From Actinostola sp. cb2023 (taxonomy: Eukaryota > Cnidaria > Anthozoa > Actiniaria > Actinostolidae): DNA of 64,000 nucleotides. A model generated the notes under the pieces. It made no database searches. It saw only the letters and a list, made by a program, of their open reading frames with translations, and was not told the DNA's origin. The translations under genes and the position numbers were made by a program. Positions 23,401 through 54,831 of the stretch are shown here, in pieces (position 1 is the first letter of the stretch; each line of letters opens with the position of its first letter). The stretch spans positions 1-64,000 of the forward strand of contig JAUJYZ010001376.1 in the NCBI GenBank assembly GCA_033675265.1, given 5' to 3'.

Positions 23401-26400
23401 CCATCCATCCATCCATCCATCCATCCATCCATCCATCCATCCATCCATCCATCCATCCATCCATCCATCCATCCATCCATCCATCCATCCATCCATCCAT
23501 CCATCCATCCATCCATCCATCCATCCATCCATCCATCCATCCATCCATCCATCCATCCATCCATCCATCCATCCATCCATCCATCCATCCATCCATCCAT
23601 CCATCCATCCATCCATCCATCCATCCATCCATCCATCTGTTCATCCATCCATTCATCCATCCATTCATCCATCCATTCATCCATCCATACGTTCCAGAGC
23701 ACGTATGTGGGGTATTTGCAAGGCTGATGGCGTATCATGGACCGATGTGCGGCGCAATATACACATGTACTGCGGGACGCGCGGGATGCGCACAGGGAGC
23801 CCAATATTATACGGTACTCAACACAGGAAGCCCCAAAAAGACACAAATATCATTTTTTGAATTATTTAGTAGCCTCAAAAGGAATGGTTGGGCTGCCTGT
23901 GCAGAAACTAGGCTGCCTGTGGTGATGATGCTTTTTGCATTTTGGATTATGCGCACGCGCGCGGGCTCATCAGTAAATTGGGATTCCTGTGGTTCACGCT
24001 GACGTTTTTGCGGTTATCCACAATATGATAGCGCGGGCTCATAAACAAAGAAAACGTAACGTCACTAATAAATAGGCAGCCATATTTATTCAGTATTGAC
24101 AGGAGTCCATTACTAGGAGCCTTCCTCTAGTAATAGGTTCATACGACATCAAATGCACAAATTGAGCTATTTTTAGATATGCAAATTTCCGAAGAATTTC
24201 AAATTGAAAAATAAAATGGCCGCCAAACGGAAGACGCGAGGACTTGATCCAAAATATTGATATTCTTAATCCATGGAAGTCCAAGTCTATTTTTCCCTTG
24301 CACAAGGACAACTGTGTACAATGAATGAATCAGTCACATGTATCAATAAGCTGACATACTGCCAGAGCGCTTAGTGGAGACTTTTAGTTTGGCGACTCAC
24401 GTTGTCGCGAAAGTTCTTCTACCGTACGTTCTTATACCGATCGCTTCATATGTTTATTCTTGTTTTATCAACTTTCTTTTGTTGGTGTTTGATTCATGAT
24501 TTAGTCTTCGTAAGAATGAAGCGTTCTCCAATGATTTCGACTCTGATGAAGCACAAGTTGGATAGCGGCGCCAACATAACAATTAAACCACACAAATGTG
24601 CACTTTGCTAAAGAACTGAAACTTTCAACCGACGAACCGTGCCTTAAAGAGCGGCAAAGAACACTAAAATAAGAGGGTTATCACTGAGTGTATGCGAAGT
24701 TCATTCGCCAAAGGCGTCTTCAGTTCAAAGAAGGTAAGAAAGCCGGCACTCCAAGATCAGCCGATGAATAAAAATGCGATAAAATCTTCATCCAGGCCAC
24801 AGAAAAAGAAGCTCCTCTGTACCTCACTTCGCTGTTTTAGAAGGAACATTGTGTCAATGTCGAGAATTTTCGACAAAATCCTACTTCAATTAGCTTTAAA
24901 GTTCGTGATTCATTTTGCTGAGTTTCAGATAACAATTGCTAATTAGCAAAACACACCGGCGGTTTGGAATATTCATTAGCTTTGGTTCTCACTGCTAGTC
25001 CTGCACAAGTTTAATTAGGTTCTTCGTAAGAGATTATCCATGATACCAGATCGTTGACTGATTCCTTCTCAGAAAAAGCAGAAGATGTTCGTTTTTTGGC
25101 CGGGTTTTGAACTGGCCTTTTTAACTAGTAGCTTTGTTTTTAGAAGTTCTCGCACTTGAAGTTTTGATATAAATAATAATACCTGGAGTTGCTTTTTTGT
25201 TTTGTTTTTAATGTTTTCATTGTTCTTCCTCGCTTGATGAAGTACTGAAGTCGGCAAACGACGAAACTTGCATTTTTAGAGTGTTTATAGCCATTATTCA
25301 CCACAGAAGCCCCCAGGACAGCATCATTAAGCTTGACTGGTGTGGTAGAGACCGTTCTCCTGGAAGAACTCAGGAGGAAGATACGAATTCACGAACACAT
25401 TTCGGCAGCTCGTTGAGATTTTCCAAAATGGCGGACTCAAAGTGAAATCGTCTCTCTGGTCTTTCTGTGGTGGATTCCAGGGCCTACAAAGGCATTTTTG
25501 GCGACTTTGAACTTGAAAAGAATGCAACCGGTGCAATATTTTGCCTGTAGGACCGAGTGGCTCGCTTAAAAAAAGGATATGGCGGGAGGATTTCTGTCGA
25601 AATATCCCGGATGTTCCCGGCATCCTTTTCGGGCGTGCAGAATGAAAACACGTGTTAGCGAAAGTGGTCCTAAGGAAATGGCTATTGTTCGGCGAGTTAA
25701 GGAAGAGAGAGGGAAAAATTCACGAATATATCAAGAAGAGAGATGGGAGTTTGCTGAGAAAGTGGCGTTTTGTTTCGCAAGGATGTATTTTGGAAGAAAA
25801 TCCAAGTCAAATGTCGTTCATTTTCGAGGTGTAAAATTGCGTCAAAAACACGCATTTTTGATTTTTATGGCAAACAAATTAAACTAATGCCCAGAAATCG
25901 GACCTGTAAGTCAGTTTACTTGAGGTTAAAATATGAAGAGTTATCTAGTTGTCACTAATAACTGGCCATGAGATCGATGTTACGAAAATTCAGAAAGTTA
26001 GCATTTTTCAAAGCAGTATCGATGTTTACGGCCGGTTTCGGCCGGTGTAGGAGTCAATGGGTTAACATGATAAATATTCGAAAAATCACACTGTTGTTGT
26101 ATTACAAGCTGTCGAAATAGTACCCTGCGAGCAGAGTCTTCTTTTAATCTCCTCGACTCTGCTCGCAGGGTATCGAAATAGCCACGATGTCATCCAGACC
26201 ACAGGTAGCCCAACGTGTGGTATTCAGACCACAGGTAGCCCAACGTTTAACACGTGTCAGAAATCCGGATAGCAAAAGATCGAGTGCTGTCAAGACTATT
26301 AGCTCGCAGCAATAAATAATAACAAACTACTGTGATTCTAGTAACACCCTATAGCCTAGCCTATCTAACATTAGATTAGATTATTCGAATTTTTTGTAAT

Positions 26401-27208
26401 TAAAAGTGTAACTGAAATAAATTTTAATTGAAATAACTTGTTTTTACTTAGCGCGCTGAAACGGATCTTCAAGGGGTTCTAGAACGAAAGGGATTGCCAC
26501 CCACCCACCTAAAAGGGGTGTGAAAGGTTTGGTAAAGACACCCACACACTAAAGGTTTTGGTAGATCTATCTATGATCTATGTGTATCGCAATCAATTAT
26601 TGCCATGGAAGGCTTGCAAAGCAGAAGACATGTTTATGCTGTGTCATGCACAGAACAAAACAAATCACAAAAATAGGCTTTTGCAAATCAAAACGGTCGG
26701 CCATGAATATTCTGAGCCGTAGCGCTTTTAAAGCCATGGTCCTCACTAGCGACATAAGTACAATCATAAGCAACATACGCATAGTTTTTTGTCACACCTA
26801 TTGCATAAATGGTGTCCTGAGTCTGAGTATGTTGCTTTATGCTTATGCTTATGTCAGTGAGGACCAGGCTTTATAATTCGTTATCTTCACCTTAAATTGT
26901 GCGCATGAAAGCTTCTATTATATTCAGTGTGATGATAAGCGCAATGATATGCAATGAGCCGTGTTTTCCAGCAGAAACCAGCTGTATTTTTCGCTTGCTG
27001 CATGCTTATAGTCTACTGTGTCATTTGTACATGTGCAAACAGATTTGTGATAACTCAACATACTCTCATACATACAAACATTATCACTCACCGAACTTGG
27101 AATAGCTAAAGGCAGGGGCATAAGAAGTAGTGGCGTTAGGAAAAGTATAAAATATCGTCTCCATTTGAACAGTTTCCTCTTCAATGCTCCGCTAGTTTGC
27201 GGTTCCAT
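8416..27208 (-). CDS. SLC13 family sodium/dicarboxylate (or sulfate) cotransporter, 13 exons
   Basis: Exons (all minus): 27208-27092, 23019-22754, 16235-15918, 13814-13778, 13474-13341, 12411-12292, 11786-11691, 10803-10699, 10248-10148, 9850-9741, 9407-9246, 8874-8737, 8586-8416. Every junction is GT/AG and phase-consistent, giving 624 residues, a normal length for animal SLC13. These plasma-membrane carriers move Krebs-cycle anions or sulfate with sodium. Both SNT sodium-binding motifs are present (S145-N146-T147 in exon 3, S507-N508-T509 in exon 11), plus [18 protein letters not shown] (exon 5) and the family signature [17 protein letters not shown] (exon 12). A charged cytosolic loop (about 160-235) is typical. 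The start at 27208 gives a short basic N-terminus; an upstream in-frame ATG at 27346 is probably 5' UTR. Donors GTTTGT (exon 3), GTTTGA (exon 10) and GTTAGT (exon 5) are weak. The exact substrate cannot be assigned. Confidence 0.93.
8982..9200 (+). repeat. GAT-rich satellite in SLC13 intron 11
   Basis: Imperfect 18-bp repeats of the type GATGATGGTGATGATAGCAA. A near relative lies at 44590-44860. The long open frames over it (Asp- or Met-rich) are repeat artefacts. Confidence 0.9.
10062..10116. repeat. Poly-G tracts in SLC13 intron 9
   Basis: Several runs of 12 or more G on the plus strand, broken by short A-rich parts. They could form G-quadruplexes. The exact length is unreliable in any assembly. 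Confidence 0.8.
10390..10675. repeat. Minisatellite with CCCTAACAA units
   Basis: Degenerate 9-12 bp units (AACACCCTAACA, ACAACCTAAC) in SLC13 intron 8. Many contain CCCTAA, the C-strand of the TTAGGG telomere hexamer, but spacing by ACA prevents a true telomeric phase. Confidence 0.85.
10987..11202 (-). pseudogene. Captured coding fragment resembling the CNOT2 N-terminal region
   Basis: A 71-codon minus-strand frame reads [13 protein letters not shown], then [14 protein letters not shown], then a Ser/Gly-rich tail and a stop. The D-L-S-E-F-P-A-L pattern followed by N-R, in a Pro/Ser/Gly-rich context, recalls the disordered N-terminus of CNOT2 (a CCR4-NOT subunit), from memory of the family. 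It has no neighbouring Not2 domain and lies inside a TIR element inside an SLC13 intron, so I treat it as a captured fragment rather than a gene. The identity is tentative. Confidence 0.4.
11290..11440 (+). mobile_element. Non-LTR retroposon 3' end with ATT tail
   Basis: CTGAAAACCACG followed by TCCTCCTTAAAG and (ATT)n at 11417-11440. A related tail with CTGAAAACCACATCGGCG leads into the long ATT tract at 51735. Confidence 0.55.
12361..12573 (-). repeat. 71-bp tandem triplication of the SLC13 exon 6 acceptor
   Basis: Units 12361-12431, 12432-12502 and 12503-12573 are almost identical. Each holds the 3' splice site (TTTTACAG) and the first 51 nt of exon 6. Only the most downstream copy (12361-12411) joins the rest of the exon (12411-12292). 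The other two are decoy acceptors that would shift or break the message if used alone. Confidence 0.95.
12560..12915. repeat. 12-bp satellite (AACAACACGTCAC type)
   Basis: Imperfect head-to-tail units directly next to the exon 6 triplication, in SLC13 intron 5. Open frames over it are low-complexity artefacts. Confidence 0.9.
13158..13198 (+). ncRNA. Hammerhead-like motif (degraded)
   Basis: CTGAAGA is followed by a GGCTA/TAGCC stem and then GAAAC-GTC. This matches the layout of a hammerhead core (CUGANGA, stem II, GAAA) with one changed base in the first box. Helix III cannot be seen, so activity is doubtful. Such motifs are known in Penelope-like elements and retrozymes. Confidence 0.3.
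14213..14745. repeat. 37-bp minisatellite, about 14 copies, SLC13 intron 3
   Basis: The unit starts GAGTACACGGGAAAATATAT and ends TTGGGCTTCCTGTGGTA. It contains the dispersed motif GGGCTTCCTGTGGT. Long minus-strand frames over it are artefacts. Confidence 0.95.
14840..15578. mobile_element. Non-autonomous hAT element, 739 bp
   Basis: The perfect inverted ends are TAGGGCTGTCCACAAGTTGC, and the flanks carry a perfect 8-bp target duplication ATTCGGCC (14832-14839 and 15579-15586). An 8-bp duplication and TAGGG-type ends are typical of the hAT superfamily. Sub-terminal AAGTTGCTC repeats occur inside. No transposase is present. Confidence 0.88.
16206..21843 (-). repeat. 73-bp satellite, about 77 copies, made from the SLC13 exon 3 acceptor
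   Basis: Each unit holds the first 30 nt of exon 3 (GCTCATGCTAGGGTTTATGC onward) preceded by 43 nt of intron with CTCTAATCGTTTGTAG, that is a branch-point-like CTAAT and the AG. The array starts at the real acceptor (16236) and fills 5.6 kb of intron 2. Variants are few (CCC/CAC, ACT/ATT, GTC loss). Four units carry an extra ATTTTATA, at 18917, 19288, 20692 and 20993. Confidence 0.97.
21985..22064 (-). repeat. tRNA-derived SINE-like sequence
   Basis: The minus strand reads TGGCTTAGTTGGTTAGTACG (box A) and then CAGTTCGACTC (box B), about 35 nt apart. It does not fold into a full cloverleaf by eye, so I call it SINE-like and not a tRNA gene. Confidence 0.5.
22190..22514. mobile_element. TIR element with nested hairpin
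   Basis: Arms 22190-22252 and 22458-22514 are inverted copies (AACGAGTAAAGGACTGGGAA type). Inside, 22287-22340 is a second near-perfect palindrome (AAAGAAATGTATG and ACAGGGGACA with their inverses). A relative with the same AGGGGACTGGGAACGAGT core lies at 42915-43260. Confidence 0.75.
23166..23690. repeat. (ATCC)n microsatellite, about 525 bp
   Basis: Almost pure tetranucleotide tract with one phase slip near 23355, in SLC13 intron 1 just upstream of exon 2. The S-I-H-P or W-M-D-G frames over it are artefacts. Confidence 0.97.
23700..26118. other. SLC13 intron 1, mostly unique sequence
   Basis: No exon recognised. It holds scattered GGGCTTCCTGTGGT-type motifs (23821, 23890, 23985) and, at about 25235-25265, a TGATGAA...GACGAAAC motif. 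The frame at 25579-25887 (102 codons, Lys/Arg-rich) matches nothing I know and shows no splice or context support. Confidence 0.5.
26121..26171. repeat. Short perfect hairpin
   Basis: TACCCTGCGAGCAGAGTC and its exact inverse are separated by 16 nt. It is probably the remnant of a palindromic MITE. Confidence 0.75.
26727..26876. mobile_element. MITE-like element, SLC13 intron 1
   Basis: Inverted ends AAAGCCATGGTCCTCACT (left) and GTGAGGACCAGGCTTT (right) with inner ATAAGCAACATACGCA similarity. 150 bp, no coding capacity. Confidence 0.65.
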
Positions 27209-28659
27209 GCTGATTTGTGTTGTGCAGCCGAGAACGAGCCTCGTTTCTTCACTTTTGTTCTCCGACTTCTTGTCTGTAGGTAGTAAACAAAGTTTATCAT
27301 TGACCTTTGGTCTTAGGTTTCTGAAATTGAATCCCGATATACCCAACTAAAACTTGAAAGGAATTTAACCCCTACAATTCCAGTATAATCCTTGTTGTTT
27401 TATGCGGAATACAAGCGTACGATGCTTTCCTAACGCAAACAACATTTTGTTTGAACATGCAAATCTGTACCTGACATGTTTGTTTACACAGAGTTCAAGC
27501 TGAAGGTCGGTAGTGTTTTCACGAATCCTTGACCAAAGGCATCAGATACACTATAATATAGAGATTAATTGATTGAAAAATGGATAAATTGATATATTAA
27601 AATGAAAAATCAAATCAAACTGAAGCAGCTTTATGACCTTTATACTAGTACCTTGGAGCATGCTGTACCTTGGTATACTCAAGATTGTCAATGATGAGCG
27701 TTGTGTGACAACCATGTGACAGGTCGGCAAACTCATTCATGAGGAAAATACGTTTTCTCAAGGAAAATTACTCCTATGTTGAAAATTTTGTTAACTGAAT
27801 ACAAACTTATACAACTGTTCGTTGTAGACGCTACCGTTCATGTTCTAAAGGTCGCACTCACCATAGTCTCCCTCGCGTGATCCGTTTTTAGTTCCGTCAC
27901 GCGTAACGCTCTCCAGCTGGGGTGAGAAAGTAGCTGAGACTGAAAGATGAAAACAACTAAAACAAACGAGATCAGACTAAATAACTGACTGAGTAAGAAT
28001 AGAAAAAGAATGAAAGAAAAGGAGAAAGATAAACGAAAGAGAGAGTGAGTGGAAAAGAGAGAAAGAAAAATAAACAAACTGACAATCGAATCGGACATTG
28101 ATCAGTTCGGTACGATATCATCCAGATGAATTCTAGTTGTATTAGTTTGACAGATGCTGGGGATCGTTCTAACCAAAGCAAACATCAGTCCCCACAACGG
28201 CCACCTCTCTGACCACAGTTTTTTTGCCCGGCCACGAGTTGATTGTGCTATTTATTCCGCTATGCACTCTTTGAACACGGGTGGATCTATCAGTATAATA
28301 AATTCCTGAATTCTTGTGTCTGTTGAGGCGTTTTTGAATGTCATTACTCAAAAGAAAGCAACTGGACCTAGAGCTAGCTCAGGGAAGGAGAACGGGTCAA
28401 AGCTTATCAATATGCTTTTTTACATTTTTTTTACCGTTACAATTTTTTTTACAAATAAAGAAGAAATATATGTAAACAATTCCAAAAAAGAAAACAAACT
28501 GAAACAAGAACAAAACAAAACAAAAAACTGAAGAAAGAATGAAAAAAAACACGTGTCACGGCTGCATGAGACTCGAACCCTGGACCCCCGGCCCAGGTTC
28601 AAAAGAGATGAATGCCGGTAATTTATCGATAAAGGGCCCATACTCCCAGACCGGTTATG

Positions 28660-28795
28660 TAGCCTGCGTAGCAAGCGTTTTTTAGGCCGCGCGGAAGAGT
28701 TTTCGTTTTTTTGGCCGCGCGAAAGTTGGTACGAGAGCAAAAAAGGGAAGGAAAACTCTTCCGCGCGGCCTAAAAAACGCTTGCTACGCAGGCTA
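28660..28795. mobile_element. MITE with perfect 45-bp arms
   Basis: Arms 28660-28704 and 28751-28795 are exact inverse copies, starting TAGCCTGCGTAGCAAGCG, with a 46-nt centre that holds a partial further copy of GGCCGCGCG. The perfect arms suggest recent movement or gene conversion. The flanking base pairs suggest at most a TA duplication. Confidence 0.85.
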
Positions 28796-29216
28796 GACAT
28801 TATCCTGAGTCACCGTATGTTACTGATAGAATGAAGATTTCGGCCTCATCCGCGCTATCTGGGCATTACACCAATCAGCTTAGTGATCAAAGAGGGAGGG
28901 AACAGTCGGATCCTAGTCCCACTAAATAACTGCCCCGCACCCAGTAGGCTATCGTGCACGCTTATTGATTTGGAGGACAAAATAACCTAGTGTATCTTGT
29001 GAATGGACTGTCTATTGCAAATTACTATGATCCCGTGGCTCGATTATTTTTCCTTTTCTGTTTGCTTTTGTAAGAACATTCAGTTATACTCACGAAAATG
29101 ATTATTTTAATAACTAAAATAATTAAAAAATGTTAAGTTCTTTTTAAAATATCAGTATATGAAGTCTGTGTTCTCAAAATGGTTTTGTTGACTAACACTG
29201 ATCCATTTTGTAACAA

Positions 29217-30018
29217 GACGCTCAATGAGCGTTCACTCGGGCATTGTGAAAAGGAAAATGTCAGTTGTTCGAGGAAGTACTTGAAAATGAATGCCAGTTG
29301 GTTGAAGAACAAGGACAATGTCAGCTGCGCGAGGAGAGACCTGACAATGACTGACAGTTGCGTGACGAGGGAGACTGTATATACATGTATGTGTCGAGTT
29401 CATTTGATTTGCCTTTGAGTTCATTTGATTACCTTTTGACTTTGAGTTCAATTGATTTGATTTTGATGAGTTTGTGTAAAGGCCCCCTCTCTAGCTTCAG
29501 ATCCCGAAACGTCGAGTTTGGAATCGAGTTCGGGTTCGAGTTACGGTTCGAACGTCGAATAAAACAAGGACATCTTCTTCAATACAATATAATTTCTCTG
29601 ACGTCATGACAATCAGTGACAGTTGAGTGACGAGGGAGACTATTAGTCCGGTGAGTACGAACATGATACGTCTTGAGGTTGCATAGGTCAGATGGTTCCG
29701 ATAACGGCCTCGCGTTTGTTTTTTTTAAAATATATTTTAAGCGAGCTTCTAGTCCTTTTACCACTTCTAGTCATTGAACGATGAACTAGAATCCTGACCT
29801 TTTAATAGCTTGAAGATCTACAGCTGCTTTCAAAACTAAGATTCATAATCTACTTGAGTCCTGTGTCTCCTTTATCTTTTCAAATCTGCGGAGTAATCTT
29901 GAAACTCCGGATACGATTAAATACGTCGCATACTCGTCATTTTGAAGCCGAACAAAACTACTACTACTACCGAAATCCGCATTTTCTAACTCGGGCGGCC
30001 TGCGGCCTGGGCCCGAGT
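29217..30018 (+). mobile_element. Hairpin-ended DNA element, copy 2 (802 bp)
   Basis: It starts GACGCTCAATGAGCGTTCAC and ends with an ACTCGGGC...GCCCGAGT hairpin, as copy 1 does (1528-3512, opposite strand). Shared internal blocks include GAGGTTGCATAGGTCAGATG. Flanks AACAA and AATAA are an imperfect 5-bp duplication. It ends only 200 bp upstream of the MFSD13A-like start codon. Confidence 0.8.
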
Positions 30019-30220
30019 AATAACAGTTCTCATATTGAGATACATTTACACTGGAGCGTAAATGTATCGCAACTGAGATGCAGAATGTATGCTACGCTCT
30101 TCTCCCCTTCCCCTCCCCTCAGAGCGAGGCTATCAGAACGCTGACCGGAACTGTACACCACAGCGAGCCCACTTATCGCAACCCACAGGAATCCCAACTG
30201 AGACGTCCGACGACTCCATC

Positions 30221-42799
<12,579 letters not shown>

Positions 42800-42914
42800 G
42801 GATATGTGACGGACATTAATTTGAATAGAATGCGCCTGTGGTTCTTTAACGCCAGCGGTGTTTTCATGAGAATACACGAAACTGAGGCTGTTCAGTCAAC
42901 ATTGGATAAGACTA

Positions 42915-43260
42915 CCAAATCGAGCAGGGGACTGGGAACGAGTTTATTAGAATTAATGCAATTACGAAATGTTGAAGCATGTTGAAATTAGCATCTGTGC
43001 AAAGTTTGATGTGATTTGGGCGAATTCTGTCGAAATTATAAACTTTTGAAACTGTGTTGTCCAGACAAAATTTTACAGTGAATGTATGGGAAAATAGACA
43101 TCTTTGATGCCCTCTAGCGTCGTCAATATTAAGCCGAAGTTCACCAAACTTTGCAGACTAGCTAAGTTTGATCTGCTCTCTCAGAAAATGATGCCCAATT
43201 GTACTAGTATCAAATTGAATTAGTTTAACGGACTTGGTACCAGTCCCCTGCTCGATTTGG
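42915..43260. mobile_element. TIR element downstream of the MFSD13A-like gene
   Basis: Perfect inverted ends CCAAATCGAGCAGGGGACTG. It shares the core GGGAACGAGT and TAGAATTAAT with 22190-22514. Confidence 0.75.
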
Positions 43261-44580
43261 AAGTGGCTAATTAATATTAATTGCCTCCTGTCACCATACA
43301 AAACATGCACTCGCTTCAGAAACGTTTCTACTGGTCTCCAGTCATTTCCTTACTTGCTAGCAAAGTGTCTTTAGTTTTTTTCTCGTCTCCAGTTCCCCCA
43401 AAATGTTTGACTACATTTTCGCTTTTGTGAATTCTCATTGGAAACCGCTGAGTTGCGGGCTCGTTTTCAGTAATGTAAAAAAGATTCACGCGGGCAACAA
43501 TATTAATTTAAAATATAAATTTAACTGGGTTAAATTAACTGGATTAGTGCATGTATTATAAGTATCAAAATAATGTATTCAAGCTTTTAGAATTTTAAAT
43601 TTTATATATTACCCTATAAGTAGCGATATTTAAAATATGGCTTTTATAATCGAGAAATGCATGTTTATCATGTGTTTATATTTTTTAGTATAAGTCACGT
43701 GCGCATTATAACGACTATGATACGCCATGTGGATAAATAAAATATTGATTTTAAAATTTGCTGGTTTGCAATAGAAGCTAATGAGGAATGCTTTGTTATC
43801 GGGATCCAACATGGCCGCCATGACGTCACATGCAAACCAGCAATCTGTCCATATATAGACATGGTAGACAGGATGCATGTGGAGAACACGTGCTAAAATC
43901 CACTGAATCACACCATGTCTCAAAACACACTAAATTAAAGTTTTTATTGGCAACTTCTCATAGCTGCAAACACACGCACTGTAGATAGAAACACGCACGC
44001 TCTTCGAAACCTGGAAATTCTTTGCAAATATAGCAAAACCATGGACATGTTTAATTTCCAATGAAATAAGGTTTGAAGAACGCGCGCATTTTTTCCAGCG
44101 ACACTACGCAAGCATAAGCACAAGGATCGGGTCTGTTTTCACATGACACAAACCCTTATGCTTGTATCACTAGTGATAACCATGTTATGCCACTTCAGTA
44201 AGGAGTTTCAACTTGGTTCCATGTTTATTTCGTCATATTATTTATTACTTTACTTTAGTTAATACATGTTTTTACAATGTAAGGAAATCACGCAGTGGCA
44301 ATAAAGGATGTAGTCAAGGGCGACTTTGTAACTGAGACTAACTTTAGGGCAGATCCAGTATTTTTGCAGAGGGGGAAAGACAGAAAGACAGACAAAGGTA
44401 ACGTCCATAACATGACTAACCCACCCGATAGATCCCTCCCTGGATATACATTCTGCCGGCAATTATTTATTGCTACTGTTTTTTCAATTATTTATTTAAA
44501 AACCCGAGAAGCTATTGATATTCCTACACTGAATGCTTCTATATAACTATCGCTCTTGTAACAACTGAATCGTGTTACGT
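43261..44580. other. Intergenic, no gene recognised
   Basis: AT-rich sequence between converging gene ends. A short inverted pair CAAGCATAAG/CTTATGCTTG at 44109-44164 may be a MITE remnant. No coding signal. Confidence 0.5.
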
Positions 44581-44589
44581 TGGTGCAGC

Positions 44590-44860
44590 TGATGATAGCA
44601 ATGATGGAGGTAATGATAATGGCAATGATGATGGTAATGATAGCAATGATGATGATGATAGCAATGATGATGGTGATGATAACAATGATGGAGGTAATGA
44701 TGATGGCAATGATGATGGTAATGATAGCAATGATGATGATGATAGCAATGATGATGGTAATGATAGCAATGATGATGGTGATGATAGCAATGATGATGGT
44801 AATGATGATGCCTGATGATAGCAATGATGATGCCTGATGATAGCAATGATGATGACCTTA
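44590..44860 (+). repeat. GAT-rich satellite (GATAGCAATGATGATG type)
   Basis: Imperfect 15-18 bp units, same type as 8982-9200. It ends 50 bp from the stop codon of the thrombospondin-repeat gene. Confidence 0.9.
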
Positions 44861-44908
44861 CAGTAGATGATTAGGCTGACCAAGGTAATTGAATATCGCC
44901 GTTCATTG

Positions 44909-52875
<7,967 letters not shown>

Positions 52876-53302
52876 TTCATTTCTGGCAGTGGCATATGGA
52901 GCCGGCTGCGTGTGTCAGTTTGTGGTTGCAGAAGACACGGTTCTTCCATTAATCGGCGGGTGTTACCTGTTTTGGTGTCACGATAAATTATGGGTCATTG
53001 ATTGCTCACGAGGCGTATTCAAAAGGCAACTCTAATGACACAAGAATCACTAGTGCGTTTCAAGGGTTATTTACCGGGGCCACGTTATGATGGAGAATCG
53101 AATCGACTTACGTAAATGACAATGTTACACAAAACACAAAGTACACACCCTACAAGTAGTGGGGTCTCCGACAACCAGGCCCGGGTATACTTTGTGAGAC
53201 CCTCGGGGAAAGTGTACGTATGCTGGTGCTAGGCAAACGTACTGGTCTAAAAAGCCGTGAATGATTCAGCATCCAACGAGTCGACAAGGTGATCGTAGTA
53301 AA

Positions 53303-53511
53303 TAGAGTCGTTTTCGTATGAGTGGGAAACTTACAGTACGGAGTTGCGGTCACGGTACGGAATCGAAGACATCTATTCAACCAATCACAGTGTGCAAAAT
53401 AATTGTGCAACCAATCAGAATGCTTGGATAAGTACCGTCACCGGATGGCGCAATACCGTCACGGCACGGCACGAACCGTACCGTAACTACTTCCCACGAC
53501 AAACGACTCTA
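53303..53511. mobile_element. TAGAGTCGTTTT-family MITE, intact copy
   Basis: Ends TAGAGTCGTTTTCGTATGAG and ACGACAAACGACTCTA, inner GTACGG / CCGTAC inverted. 209 bp. It is the reference for the cargo-carrying relative at 10895-11489. Confidence 0.8.
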
Positions 53512-54232
53512 TGATCGAATAGATGGTTCATGAAGATGGTCAAAATATATGAACCGAAATGGCAAATCCTACGTAACCTAAAAGAGATAAAATAATTAAA
53601 CACATCTACAGAACGATTAAAGGGTAATAATTGCACTTGACAGCTAGCGACCCATCCCTGTTAAGGTCATTCCCTTCAGTTTGCATTGCGCACGCTCTAC
53701 TGCGCACGATTCTGAAGCTCGTGCGAGCTCGCGCACATTGGAGACCATTGGAAATCGTTAAATATTTCAAGTGTAATTAACTGAAGTTTTTTCAAAATAA
53801 ATCGAAAACGAGCATGGTGACCCCCATTTTTTATTTGAGATTTTTAATAAAATCGGTGCTGCGAAAATATTTTGATGAGAAGAGTTAAAGCGTGCGATTT
53901 CTGGAGGCGAACATACTTGTATGTTTCATTAATATTTCAATAATCATAGTCATTCAATACTTTGATAGATTTAGTAGTATATAGCTTAACTAGTAAACTT
54001 CGAATTATATGTACATTATGTTGTAAGGAAGTACTTTGAACCGAGAAAAAAGGTTTTTGATTATGAAGAGCATCTAGCGCGAAAACGAGCATGGTGACCC
54101 CCTATTTTTATTGCATTTTTGAAACACCCTAGGTATGTCAAATAACTGTACGAAGTTTCAGATCAAATTTATTTCAGCTTCTTTTTCTATGGAATCACCT
54201 AACTATTATTATAGAACGGCTGCATAGAAGAC

Positions 54233-54507
54233 TACCGTATTTCCTCGATTAAGCGCCCTGGGCGCTTTTTTCAAATTTTGTGGCCAAGGGGGGCGCTTAA
54301 ATGAGGGAGGGCGCTTAATCGAGGGGGGGGGGGGGGCGCTTAATTCGGAAACATAACTTCAATATGGTATATAGGAACATGCCGTAACTTTGTAATAAAA
54401 CGCAAGTTGTATACCATATTCTGAAATCTCTTACTGTACCATATTTATTGTGGGAGGGGAGGGGGGCGCTTAATCGAGGGTGGGCGCTTAATCGAGGAAA
54501 TACGGTA
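54233..54507. mobile_element. MITE with TACCGTATTTCC ends
   Basis: TACCGTATTTCCTCGATTAA and its inverse enclose repeats of GGGCGCTTAATCGAGG. It lies 325 bp upstream of the HIRA start codon. Confidence 0.85.
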
Positions 54508-54831
54508 TGTTAACTACGGATCGGTTTAATCAATCCAATTATAATTAATGGTAGCAAACCGACCTTACAAATCCAATAATTAATGGTAACAAACCGACCT
54601 TACAAATCCAATAATAAATTATTAATCATGACAAATCGATGAATACTGGTATCCCTGTGTGATGACTCGACTGCGTACTATCAACAGAAACATGGAAACT
54701 AATCTCCCGCTATCAATCGACTCAGCGGTATTCCAAAGTAAATCAAAATGGCGGCCAACTGCACGAAGATTCGAAGTTAGACTCAAATTCTTGTATTTCT
54801 TCTTGTATTTACTTACAGAAGCAGACGAGAA

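Larger units (their letters stand above)
27209..30220. other. Intergenic region between divergent SLC13 and MFSD13A-like genes
   Basis: Start codons face away from each other, 3 kb apart, so both promoters should lie here, but no clear core promoter stands out. The region holds a MITE (28660-28795), a SINE-like B box (CAGGGTTCGAGTCTC, minus strand, about 28580-28566) and the second hairpin-ended element (29217-30018). Confidence 0.6.
52876..54831. other. Intergenic region between divergent TSP1-repeat gene and HIRA
   Basis: Start codons face away across 1.96 kb. It holds two MITEs (53303-53511, 54233-54507) and two direct copies of AAAACGAGCATGGTGACCCC (about 53807 and 54078). No clear core promoter motif. 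Confidence 0.6.

Noticed and set aside
23132..23860. S-I-H-P and W-M-D-G repeat proteins
   Set aside because: Translations of an ATCC microsatellite; phase slips break them.
25579..25887. 102-codon plus-strand frame as a gene
   Set aside because: No homology recognised, no splice partners, located in SLC13 intron 1.
27209..27346. Extended N-terminus of the SLC13 protein from the upstream in-frame ATG
   Set aside because: Family members start shortly before the first membrane helix, and the upstream residues show no similarity; probably 5' UTR.
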